A stretch of DNA of 64,000 nucleotides, from contig NZ_LMSP01000001.1 of assembly GCF_001429545.1 (NCBI RefSeq), forward strand, positions 415,189 to 479,188. Reading direction: 5' to 3'. The notes beneath the pieces were generated by a model. That model was not told where the DNA came from. It made no database searches and saw only the letters and a list, made by a program, of their open reading frames with translations. Within the stretch, counting starts at the first letter, position 1, and each line of letters starts with the position of its first letter. Positions 38,641 through 47,900 of the stretch are shown in pieces. This DNA is from Paenibacillus sp. Soil787 (GTDB lineage Bacteria; Bacillota; Bacilli; Paenibacillales; NBRC-103111). Position numbers and translations under genes: made by a program.

Positions 38641-38811
38641 GTTGTTATCCCGCATTTTGGCGGCGATCCGACAAGCACAATCGTGCAGCAGGAATACGAG
38701 AAGGAAATAGAGAAGTACATGGGAGCCAAAGTGAATATTGAATGAACGCGCATCCCGTGGGGCGAGTATAAAGAGAAAGATATCGCGAATCATACGAACG
38801 GTGAAATTTAG
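38641..38811 (+). pseudogene. Remnant of a sugar ABC solute-binding protein gene
   Basis: In one frame this stretch reads VVIPHFGGDPTSTIVQ, QEYEKEIEKYMGAKVNIE, a TGA, then TRIPWGEYKEKDIANHT and a TAG. VxIE-W-xIPWGEYKEK is the hallmark of long Paenibacillus sugar-binding proteins (compare NVQIEWQDWGTGDAYKQK in the gene at 2744), and the TGA sits exactly where the conserved Trp (TGG) belongs. No signal peptide precedes it and nothing follows it. It is a 57-codon fossil, directly upstream of the GH95-like gene, where a transporter operon probably once stood. Confidence 0.7.
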
Positions 38812-38842
38812 GAGTGTCTGCTTATGCGGGGAGGTAAATAGG

Positions 38843-41093
38843 ATGAACAAGCATGATCTGATATTCGATCAGCCGATCACAAGATGGGACGAGGCGCTGC
38901 CGCTTGGCAACGGATTAACGGGATGCCTCCTGTGGGGAAATGGGAAGCCGCTTCGGTTCAGCCTGGACCGCGGCGATTTGTGGGATTTGCGGCTGACGCC
39001 GGAGGTGCTGGACGCCGGGTTCACCTATGCGGGAATGATCGAATGTGTTCGGCGCGGTGACCAGGAAGGGCTGCTCAGCCGATTTGACAGCATCTACGAA
39101 AAATATCCGGTACCCAACCAAGCTTCCGGCCGGTCGGCTGGAGCTGCATTTTGGGAGGCCGGCGGATCATATGAGGAGCCATCTCGCAATCCGCGAGGCA
39201 TGCGCGCATGTCGATATGGCTTTCGGCGATCGTATTGTTAAGGTGACTAGTTACCTGCATGCAGTTAACGGCCTCGGCTATATCAAAATAACCGGCGCTG
39301 CTTTTAAGGAAGGACGGCTGGACATCGTACCGCCCGATTACGCCGGTGCACTACTGAATCATACGGCAGACCCCGTTTTCCATACGAGCCTAACCCGGCT
39401 CGGCTACCCGGCCGCCACAATGCATGAGGAAGGAGATGTCCGCTGGTTTTATCAGCGAACATGCCAAGAACTTGAATATGCCATTCTTGTAGCCGAACGG
39501 CAAACGGCGAATAACCATTGGGAAGCGGTCTATACGATCGCTGCGAACCATGACGGCGAGCAGTGGCTGGAGAATGCCAAACGGAAGGTTATTAATGCGC
39601 TGGACGCCGGGTTTGACGCCGCATTCCAAGATCATTGCGCGTGGTGGGGACGCTATTGGGGCAAGAGCTCGATCGCTTTGCCGGACGCGGAAGCGGAGAA
39701 GATGTGGTACTTGAACAACTACCTGTTCGCATCCTGCTCGCGCAAAGGCTCTCCGCCAATGCCGCTGCAAGGGGTGTGGACGGCGGACGAAGGCCAGCTC
39801 CCCCCATGGAAAGGCGACTACCATCACGACTTGAATACGCAGCTCAGCTACTGGCACTATTTGAAAGCGAATCATCTGGAAGAAGGGGAGAGCTTCCTCG
39901 ACTTCTTGTGGGACTTGCGACCGGAGGCGAAGCGGTTCGCGCAAAGCTTCTTTGATGCTCCGGGCATCAATCTTCCATCTGTCATGACGCTTACCGGCGG
40001 TGCGATGGGCGGATGGCCGATGTATAGTATGAGCATTACGAACCACATTTGGGTATGTCAGGCGTTCGACCATTACTGGCTATATACGGGCAACGGCGAT
40101 TTCTTGCGCAACAAAGCATACGTGTACTTCAAGGAAACGGCGGACTGCTTGCAGCGCTGGCTGACTCTGGGAGAAGACGGCAAGCTGCGTCTGCCAGTAT
40201 CGAGCTCGCCGGAGATTCACGACAATTCGCTCAAAGCATGGCTGGAGCCGATCAGCAACTACGATTTGGCGCTCCTTATTTATTTGTTCAGGCGATTGCA
40301 CGATATGGCAGAAAGGCTCGCTTATGCCGCTGAAGCGGAAAGATGGGCGGATCTGCTGGGCAAACTCCCGGAGCTTGCCGTTAACGAGCGTAACGTGCTG
40401 ATGGTCAATAAGGAAGAATGCCTCATGGAAAGCCACCGACATATGTCTCATATGATGGCCATTTATCCGCTGCAGCTGCTTGACCGACGTGGTTCGGAGC
40501 GGGATCGCAAGATTGCCGATGCGACGATCGCTAATCTGGAAGTGCTCGGTAAGGGCCAATGGGTCGGCTATTCGTTTGCTTGGGCGGCTGCTATGTACGC
40601 GCAGCAGGGTAACGGAGAAGCAGCGATTTATCATCTGCAGCAAATGTGGCAGTACACATGCTCGCCGAATGGGTTCCATCTGAATGGTGATTATAAAAAG
40701 GCGGGCGTTTGCATGTTTCATTACCGTCCATTCACGCTCGAAGGCAACTTTGCCGCCATTTCCGCACTTCAGGAAATGCTGCTGCATACGGACGGCGGGA
40801 CGATTCGAGCGTTTCCGGCGATTCCCCGGAAATGGGCGGCAAATGACGTCGAGTTCCGCGATTTCCGCGGGGAGATGGGCGTACTCGTCTCGGCGCGATG
40901 GCGTGCAAACCGACTCGACTATGTGGAACTGAATGCTGAACGCAGCGGTTTTTTCCGAGTGCAGAACGATTTCGCGAGCGAAAGACTGCAAATTCGGATC
41001 GACGATAACATGGAGGAGCTCGTTTGCGGAATGAAAGACATTTTGACAATCTCTTTGCAAGCAGGGGAGTCCTGCATGATTACCGAGTTGTAA
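38843..41093 (+). pseudogene. GH95-like glycoside hydrolase with a frameshift
   Basis: The first part (38843 to about 39109, MNKHDLIFDQPITRWDEALP, LGNGLTGCLLWGNGKPLRFS) and the second part (from about 39110, PTKLPAGRLELHFGRPA to the TAA at 41093) are in different frames and join seamlessly if one G is removed at 39109-39110 (CCGGTACCC). The combined protein, about 750 residues, resembles family 95 (alpha-L-fucosidase/galactosidase): QGVWTADEGQLPPWKGDYHHDLNTQ, SSSPEIHDNS (candidate catalytic Glu), HRHMSHMMAIYPLQLLD and GYSFAWAAAMYAQQG. No signal peptide is seen, so it would be cytoplasmic. GGGGAGG precedes ATG 38843. The second part is long and well conserved, so the shift may be recent or a sequencing error. 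Confidence 0.75.
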
Positions 41094-41198
41094 CATCCTA
41101 GTTTGATTTTCTCCATGAAGGTCAAAATTTTGCATACATTGGATAGAATCGTTCCTAGCGCAAAGGTAAGGGATTCCGTTATAGTATGGATGTATATC

Positions 41199-41253
41199 GC
41201 ATACCTTGACAAACGCACTCGTCCCTGAAGGACGACGGAGTCGTTTATCCTTG
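41199..41253. repeat. Intergenic hairpin repeat, copy 1 (short)
   Basis: GCATACCTTGAC, AACGCACTCGTCC, TGAAGGACGACGGAGTCG, TTTATCCTTG. This copy matches the second half of copies 2 and 3 and lies 30 bases before the isomerase gene. The core GTCC-N5-GGAC forms a hairpin extended by AAACG/CGTTT. Confidence 0.8.
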
Positions 41254-41283
41254 AGTTGCTTCAATATTCTATGAAAGCGAGTG

Positions 41284-42057
41284 ATGAAAATGAAAATAGC
41301 AGCACAGCTCTATACAATAAGGGATTATCTGAAAACTCCCGAGGATATCTCGATCAGTCTTAGAAAGGTTAAACAAATCGGTTATAACGCCATTCAAGTT
41401 TCAGGAATAGGTCCTATCGGCAATAGTGAATTGAAAGAAATCGCAGACCGGGAGCAACTGACCATCTGTGCGACCCACATTCCATATGCGGATTTAACTA
41501 ACAATTTGGATGCTGTTATTGAAAAGCATAAGATTTGGGATTGCAAATATGTGGGATTAGGAGGTATGCCGGCGGAATATCGCAACAGCCAAGAAGGATA
41601 TGTGACTTTCGCCAAAGAAGCAACGGACATTGGAAGAAAATTAAAGCAGGCAGGATTGCAATTCTTTTATCATAACCATTCTTTTGAGTTCGCCAAATTT
41701 GGCGGGAAAACCGGGTTGGAAATCCTCATGGAGGAGACAGACCCTGAAGCTATGGAATTCTTACTTGATCTCTACTGGGTACAATCTGGAGGAGCGGATC
41801 CGATAGAATGGATAAACAAATTGAAAGGAAGAATGAAACTTGTTCATTTGAAAGATTTTGCAGTCACGAGTGATATGGAGCAGCGATTTGCCGAGATTGG
41901 CGAAGGTAATATGAATTACATCCGGATTTTGGAGGCATGTAAACAGGTTAGTGTTGAATGGGCTCCGGTTGAACAAGACGACTGTTATGGCCGCAATCCA
42001 TTTGAATGCTTGGCGACCAGCTTCAATTATTTGAGGAACCTTGGTGTGGATGTTTAA
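41284..42057 (+). CDS. Sugar phosphate isomerase/epimerase-type TIM-barrel protein
   Basis: About 257 residues of the AP-endonuclease-2-like xylose isomerase superfamily. Metal-ligand segments expected for the fold are visible: ATHIPYADL, FYHNHSFEF, LLDLYWVQSGGADP, LVHLKDF and EQDDC near the end. Such enzymes isomerise, epimerise or otherwise convert sugars released by neighbouring hydrolases. GTG 41281, ATG 41284 and ATG 41290 are all possible starts; none has a strong ribosome site. The substrate is unknown. Confidence 0.8.
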   Translation: MKMKIAAQLYTIRDYLKTPEDISISLRKVKQIGYNAIQVSGIGPIGNSELKEIADREQLTICATHIPYADLTNNLDAVIEKHKIWDCKYVGLGGMPAEYRNSQEGYVTFAKEATDIGRKLKQAGLQFFYHNHSFEFAKFGGKTGLEILMEETDPEAMEFLLDLYWVQSGGADPIEWINKLKGRMKLVHLKDFAVTSDMEQRFAEIGEGNMNYIRILEACKQVSVEWAPVEQDDCYGRNPFECLATSFNYLRNLGVDV

Positions 42058-42124
42058 TAATACCCGCAATTTGTACATGGCAAAAAAAGAGCCTTGCATG
42101 CGACAAGCGTTTTCGGTTAGAGTG

Positions 42125-42144
42125 TATAATTGTGAACGCTTACA
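42125..42144. promoter_or_regulatory. -10 box and cre site before the membrane AraC gene
   Basis: TATAAT (42125-42130) is followed directly by TGTGAACGCTTACA (42131-42144). On the minus strand, with the flanking T, this is TTGTAAGCGTTCACA, a full match to the cre consensus WTGNAANCGNWNNCA. CcpA bound here would block transcription of the sensor gene. No good -35 was seen. Confidence 0.65.
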
Positions 42145-42162
42145 AAGTGAGGGGGCAACGAT

Positions 42163-44472
42163 TTGAATCGGCTGTCTTTGTTTACCAAACAGAAGAAATC
42201 CATGCTGCGGAGAATGATTACGGTCTCATTATTTATTTCTATTGTACCAACGGTTATTACCGGACTAGGCAGCTACCTCTATTCCTCGTCTGTTGTAGAG
42301 ACCGAAGTGAATAAGGCCAATTATCAATTTCTGAAAACTGCTTCCGATAATGTCGATAATAAGCTGCAGACGATTCAGATTAATCTGCTGCAATTACTGA
42401 ATACACCTTATTTTTTGTCCGACTATAATGAGAATTTAAGTGCCGATCAGATAGACTTCTTCAGTAAAGTGTGCAAGACCCTTGGGGCTTTCCAAAATAC
42501 AAACAAAGATTTGCGAGAGCTAGCGCTCTATATCCCCGGTATTGCGTATATGTCTCCGACAAGTGGAGTCATTCGTCCAGACGGCTTATTTTCTCGTGAA
42601 AAGCTCGATAATGAATTAAAGAAAGATTACAGGCTGCGCTGGTTGGAAGAAACGTTCCCTGTGACGTCCTATGCTGAGAAGAGTAGAGGGATTACGCTGA
42701 TGAACAAGTTTCCGCTTGTCAGCAGCGATCCAATTGGACTCGTTCTAGCGTCAGTAGATTCGAGTCTAATTCGCGATATCATCGGGGATTCGACCGTCTA
42801 TAAAGGACAGTTCATGTTCGTGGTGAACGAGAATGGAGGAGTAGTAGCTACATCCTCAGAGCTAATGCAGCCGACTAACTTCTATGAGCACATCCTGAAG
42901 GCGGCTGATGCCCAGTCGAAGTATAATTTTACCTGGAACGACACTACTTATCTGGTTACAGGTATCACTTCGAATTACAGCCATTGGAAATATATCGATG
43001 TTATTCCGGTAAAAGAGTTGCGCGCAAAATCGAGAGGCATCGCGTTCATGACGATGGGAATTGTATTCTTTTTCCTGCTTGTCGGCGTTATCGTGTCGTT
43101 CTTGGGAAGTCGGAGGATCTATCGTCCCGTTGAGCGCTTGCTGACGAGCATGAAAGGAGAATCCCATACGGAATTTGATACCGACGAAATGGGCTTCGTT
43201 CATCGCAGTTGGCTGGATTTGAAACATACGGCTTCACAATTGGAGAACGAGTTGTCACAACAACTGCCAATCATTCGCGAGACGTTCGTACTGCAGCTGC
43301 TTCAAGGCCAGTTTGCCCATTATACCGCTGTGCAGATGAACGAGCTGCTCAGACGGTACCGGCTTCCGGAGCAAGCAGAGTTTGCCGTTATTGCAATAGC
43401 CATTGACATGAATGCGAATCAGAAAGGGAAGTTCCGTGACAATGACAAGGAACTCATACTGTTCGCCATGAAAAACATTATCGATGAGCTTTCTTCAGAG
43501 TGCGGCTGGCAAGGTGTTACGGTTAGCGTTTTGAACGATAGTCTTGTTACATGGATATGGAGCGTTCCGGATGCTCATAGGTGGGACAAGGAGGAGCCCG
43601 ATTTTTTCATATTTGCTGACAGGATGAGGGAAGCGCTCGCTAATTTTGTGCATCTCCCCGTGACGGCCGGTCTAAGCGGGACCGCTTATGAAGTGAAGGA
43701 GCTGCCGGAGATGTACCGCCAAGCGATGTTCGCGCTCGAATCACGTATCATTGTTGGGAGAAATAAAGTACTTCGGGACGAGGGGGCAAGCGTTAGCGAA
43801 GGCATCTATCCAGTCGAACTGGAACAGCATTACGAGAATTCACTGAAACTCGGCAATCAAGAGGAAGCGGAGCGGATGTTGAACGATTTCTCGGTTGCGG
43901 TCAAAAGGCTGGCGGGATCACCAGAAGGTGTGCTTCTCTATTACAATCAGCTGCTGGCCGCTACGCTGCGTACCGCCTACGCATTGCACGTGGAGCCGAA
44001 ACAACTGTTCGGACAAGATGATCCATACTCCTATATCCGTAAATTGAAAAGCATGGAGGACATCAACAAATGGTTCGTAACCGCCTTGATAGCGCCAATT
44101 ATCGCTGCCGTTCAGGGGAATCGCCACGGGGAATATGAGCTCATGGTGAAGACAGCCGTCCATTATATTCACGACAATTACAATCGGGATATTTCACTCG
44201 AAGAGTGTGCAGATCATTGCGGTGTCAGCACATTTCAGCTCAGTAAATGGTTTAAAAAAATGCAGCAGACCGTCTTCATTGACTATTTGACGGATTACCG
44301 TATCCAGAAAGCGAAGCAAATCTTATTGGAGACCGATTTACCTGTTAACGAGGTTTCCAGTTTAGTCGGGTATCAACGGCAAAATTTCATGCGCGTCTTT
44401 AAGAAGTTGGTCGGCATCACACCCGGACAGTACCGGGAATCGGTACAAAAACCTCATTCGTTAGAGCCATAA
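42163..44472 (+). CDS. Membrane-anchored AraC-family transcriptional regulator (sensor type)
   Basis: 769 residues. The N-terminal helix (MITVSLFISIVPTVITGLGS) and a second helix near 290-312 (IAFMTMGIVFFFLLVGVIVS) enclose a dCache-like extracellular domain. A long cytoplasmic linker leads to the C-terminal AraC pair of helix-turn-helices (ISLEECADHCGVSTFQLSKW and VNEVSSLVGYQRQNFMRVFK) and the typical ITPGQYRES. The start is TTG 42163, with GAGGGGGC upstream. Placed just before the GH101/importer genes, it is the best candidate for the factor acting on the paired promoters at 44705 and 50575 (inference). Confidence 0.87.
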   Translation: MNRLSLFTKQKKSMLRRMITVSLFISIVPTVITGLGSYLYSSSVVETEVNKANYQFLKTASDNVDNKLQTIQINLLQLLNTPYFLSDYNENLSADQIDFFSKVCKTLGAFQNTNKDLRELALYIPGIAYMSPTSGVIRPDGLFSREKLDNELKKDYRLRWLEETFPVTSYAEKSRGITLMNKFPLVSSDPIGLVLASVDSSLIRDIIGDSTVYKGQFMFVVNENGGVVATSSELMQPTNFYEHILKAADAQSKYNFTWNDTTYLVTGITSNYSHWKYIDVIPVKELRAKSRGIAFMTMGIVFFFLLVGVIVSFLGSRRIYRPVERLLTSMKGESHTEFDTDEMGFVHRSWLDLKHTASQLENELSQQLPIIRETFVLQLLQGQFAHYTAVQMNELLRRYRLPEQAEFAVIAIAIDMNANQKGKFRDNDKELILFAMKNIIDELSSECGWQGVTVSVLNDSLVTWIWSVPDAHRWDKEEPDFFIFADRMREALANFVHLPVTAGLSGTAYEVKELPEMYRQAMFALESRIIVGRNKVLRDEGASVSEGIYPVELEQHYENSLKLGNQEEAERMLNDFSVAVKRLAGSPEGVLLYYNQLLAATLRTAYALHVEPKQLFGQDDPYSYIRKLKSMEDINKWFVTALIAPIIAAVQGNRHGEYELMVKTAVHYIHDNYNRDISLEECADHCGVSTFQLSKWFKKMQQTVFIDYLTDYRIQKAKQILLETDLPVNEVSSLVGYQRQNFMRVFKKLVGITPGQYRESVQKPHSLEP

Positions 44473-44520
44473 TGATTTTGAAGGGGACTATTCGGTGGCG
44501 GACATGTTCGTGTTCCATAA

Positions 44521-44564
44521 AAAGGTATGCTCACGGGTACGAAGCCCTGGAGCGTATCTTTTTT
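44521..44564 (+). terminator. Terminator after the membrane AraC gene
   Basis: AAAGGTATGCTC (44521-44532) pairs with GAGCGTATCTTT (44550-44561), with G-T wobbles and an inner GGG/CCC, and is followed by TTTT. Confidence 0.8.
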
Positions 44565-44567
44565 AGT

Positions 44568-44656
44568 AGATAAGCGTATAAGTTTTATACTTTTGCTTCG
44601 CATCTACCTTGACCAACGCGCTCGTCCCTGAAGGACGACGGAGTCGTTTATCCTTG
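44568..44656. repeat. Intergenic hairpin repeat, copy 2
   Basis: Nearly identical over ~89 bases to copy 3 at 54264. It contains GTATAAGTTTTATAC (a hairpin), TTTGCTTCGCATCTA, CTTGACCAACGCGCTCGTCC, TGAAGGACGACGGAGTCG and TTTATCCTTG. It begins directly behind a terminator, as does copy 3. Confidence 0.9.
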
Positions 44657-44704
44657 CATAATAGACCAAGTAATCGCACTTCTGACTGGGTCCTCCAGCT
44701 ACAT

Positions 44705-44802
44705 GCAAAAATTGCGACAATAGTGCAATAGTAGAATTCTACACATGAAAGAAGACGTGCAACAATTGCGCCTTGTAGGATACAATATTTTGATTGTATA
44801 TT
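44705..44802 (+). promoter_or_regulatory. Promoter module A with two GCAA-N3-TTGC palindromes (upstream of GH101)
   Basis: Palindromes GCAAAAATTGC (44705-44715) and GCAACAATTGC (44759-44769) precede a promoter TTGTAG (44773-44778), 18-base spacer, TATATT (44797-44802). The second palindrome ends 3 bases before the -35. The same arrangement, including the 3-base gap, the 18-base spacer and TATATT, is found in module B at 50575. A further TTGC-N9-GCAA pair overlaps the first palindrome. The layout suits an activator contacting RNA polymerase. Confidence 0.65.
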
Positions 44803-44843
44803 ACGTTTAGTTTCTTAGCTCAAGTAACAAGAGGTGATGAAAG

Positions 44844-44861
44844 ATGACGGATTTCGTGTAA
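44844..44861 (+). other. Five-codon stub resembling the start of the downstream permease
   Basis: Behind AACAAGAGGTGATGA, which recurs upstream of the permease at 50730, sits ATG ACG GAT TTC GTG TAA (MTDFV). The permease begins ATG ACA TTA TTC TTA (MTLFL). It is either a leader peptide or, more likely, the truncated beginning of a permease copy left in front of the GH101 gene. Confidence 0.5.
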
Positions 44862-44885
44862 ATATCCACATTTCATTGATTGATC

Positions 44886-44899
44886 TGAAAGCGCTTTAA
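44886..44899. promoter_or_regulatory. cre-like (CcpA) site in the GH101 leader
   Basis: TGAAAGCGCTTTAA differs from the cre core (TGAAARCGYTTWCA) at one position. It lies 33 bases before the GH101 start and downstream of module A, a roadblock position for CcpA. Confidence 0.55.
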
Positions 44900-44931
44900 A
44901 GATATGGAGGAGCAGATGGAGGTTTCTAATT

Positions 44932-47900
44932 ATGTCAAACAGGAGTAAATTTATTCAAAAGAGTTTAGGAAGAAAATGTAAGATGATCATGCTGACGCTT
45001 TTGTTTTTCTTGGCACAATTTTACTCATTCAGTAATCTATCGTTTCTTGGCGAGACGACAGTGCTGGCAGCAAGTCAGGCCACCATTCAGTCAACTAGTA
45101 TGAGCGTGACCGTGGACGACGCTTTTCCCAGAATTGTTCAATACCAATGGCTCAGGGCTGGTGCGTCTCAAAATGCCGTATTTTACGGAAATGAAGACAC
45201 GATGAATCAGGTTAAAATCAACGGTACAACTTACACACCAACGGTAACAAGTGTTAAAACAGGAGACACGATAACCTATACACTGAACATTTCAAGTATT
45301 GGGGTAACAATGACTTTGTATTTCAAAGTTACCGACAACATCGTCGAATTCAAGGTAAGCGATATTGCCGAAAACGGCGCGACGAAAGTAATGACCTTTG
45401 AAATTCCGAACCAAAACCTGATATCCATCCGTGATGATCAGGCTGGTGCACAGGAAACAGGGGTTGATGTCAAGGGTTCCGTCAATTACGATGATAATTC
45501 CAAGGAAGAATACAACACATTATCTACTAAGGCAGTTGACGCAAACCCGGTGGCAAAATCTTATCTTATTCTGAATACCGACAAGCTTGCAGCAACTATG
45601 TATAATAACGCCATTAATACGACGCCGACCACAGGGAGCAAGATTCTGGGCGACAAGTTTGAAACCAGATACTACTACCAGACGGTGAGCAAGACCTCGT
45701 ATAAGAGAATGGGTGCATGGAATAATGCTTGGACTTACAGAGAAGTGCCAACGGAGATTATGGAATTGCCATATGCCAAAATCACCATTACACCAGATAT
45801 AAATAATGACAGTAAAGTAGACTGGCAGGATGGCGCCATTGCATACAGGCAGATTATGAAAATTCCATATGGTGCAGACACAATTAAAAAGAGCTTTGCC
45901 GGTATTGCATATACCCGTGGAAGTCTTGCCCAGTGGCCCTTCCTGAGGACACTCGATATGGTCAAGAAGATAAACCTGTATACTGACGGCTTCGGACAGT
46001 TCTTGGAATATAAGGGACATCAGGCTGAAGGCCATGATTCAAATCACCCTGACTACGGAATCAACATCAATAAGAGAGCAGGGGGTCTGACTGATCTTAA
46101 TTATTTTGTGAATGAGGCTGCTAAATATAACACTAGCGTAGGGGTACATATCAATGCTACTGAGGCTTATCCGGAAGCGCAATACTACAGTGAAGGTCTT
46201 CTCAGACAGCCGCACGCGCCCGGTTGGAATTCCCTGGACCAGGCGTACCTTATTGACCAGTACAAAGATGCCACTAATTTGGGGAGTCATGGATTGGCTG
46301 ACAGGCTCGCAGAGCTTAAATCAAATGTTCCAGGCCTGAAGTGGGTTTATGTTGATGTGTATTATTTTCAGGGATATCCAGAGTGGAAGCTGGGAACAGA
46401 ATTAAATAAAAACGGTTGGGCTGTGGGCACGGAATTCCAGGGGGCACTTGAAGACTATGCTGTATGGAATCATGTGCCGCAGATGAAGAGCCAAGTAGTC
46501 AGGTTTATGAAGAACGGCGTTGCAGATTCCTTCGGTTTCAACCCTATGCTGCTGAAATCAAGGCATGCAGGCTCCATGGGTTACGGGGACGACGGCAACG
46601 ACGACCAAGGTAATAATACCGGCTTGATAAGCCAAATGAAAATATTCTTTACCAACAATCTGCTGATGAAGTATATGCAGAACTTTGACATTATGAAGTG
46701 GACAAACAACAGGATCGATTTCACTAACAATGTATATGTCAAAGAAACAACGCCAGAGCCTAATCCGGTAGTTGAGTTATACAAGGACAATAAAAAGATT
46801 GCTGCTTATCAGAACAATTATGATACTTCAACCTATAACATAAGCAACGTAAGTGCCAAAGTGTTCATCCCTTGGGATCCCCAGAGTGAGACCAAGATCT
46901 ACCACTATAACACGGCCGGAGGAAGCACGACCTGGGACCTTCCGGACAGTTGGTCTGGGATGGACAAGGTGAAGCTGTATCAATTATCCGATACGGGCAA
47001 AACATTTGTGAAGGACCTGGGTGTAACGAACGGTCAAGTAACGATTGACGCAACTGCGAATACGCCCTATGTCATCTACAAAAGTGAGCAAACCAACCCT
47101 GTAATGACTTGGGGAGAAGGCGGATTTGTGAAAGATCCTGGTTTTGACAGCCACGACTTATCGCCCGCAACCTCAGCGTGGACTATAGCGTCTACTAGTG
47201 GTAGCACAAGCCATATTCAAATATCGAACAGCAACGTTGGTGAGACCTATCTGAATGTGAACGGAAACAATGGTGCGGATGCGACATTGAGCCAGACCCT
47301 AACAGGGCTGACCCCGGGCAAGACCTATCAACTTTCTGCTTGGATGGAGGTTAATGGAAGGACTGGAACGATCGGTGTTAACAACTATGGTGGATCTGAA
47401 GTTACGAACACTATGGAAAAATCGGAACTTACAAACCAGTATTATAACACGCTAAGGTATAGTCGTAATAACATGCAGAGAATTAAGTTGGAATTTACCG
47501 TTCCCTCCAATCACACTAGTGCAGACATTTATTTCAAGGCAAATGCAGGGACTTCTGCATCTTATATGTACCTTGATGACGTGCGTATTGTAGAAATGAA
47601 TACCACGCCATTTGGAAGTCACTATTTCTTCGAAGACTTTGAGAGCAATGACGAAGGCATAGGACCTTTTGTACAGACTAAGCTGGTCGGTCGCATTCAC
47701 AGATCGGAGTTTCATAATGGTTTTACGACCGATACGATCAACGGTAATTATTCATTGAAGATGAGGCAGACCACTTCAACTGAAACAGGCGAATACATGA
47801 GGACTGTGCCGTACAACGTCAAACTGCAGCCCAATACCCTGTATAAGATGAGCTTTAATTATCAGCTTGGTCAGATAAACAGTGGAGCCTATTCTGTTGC

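Noticed and set aside
41204-41210. TTGACA inside the repeats as a -35 promoter box
   Set aside because: No -10-like sequence stands 16-18 bases downstream; that place is occupied by the GC-rich hairpin.
39390-41264. Long minus-strand reading frames opposite the GH95-like gene (up to 394 codons)
   Set aside because: Composition and content are typical of antisense shadows of a GC-richer coding region; no family motif or ribosome site.
44904-44948. 14-codon frame MEEQMEVSNYVKQE overlapping the GH101 start
   Set aside because: No independent ribosome site; it arises because two GGAGG ribosome-like motifs lie in this purine-rich leader.
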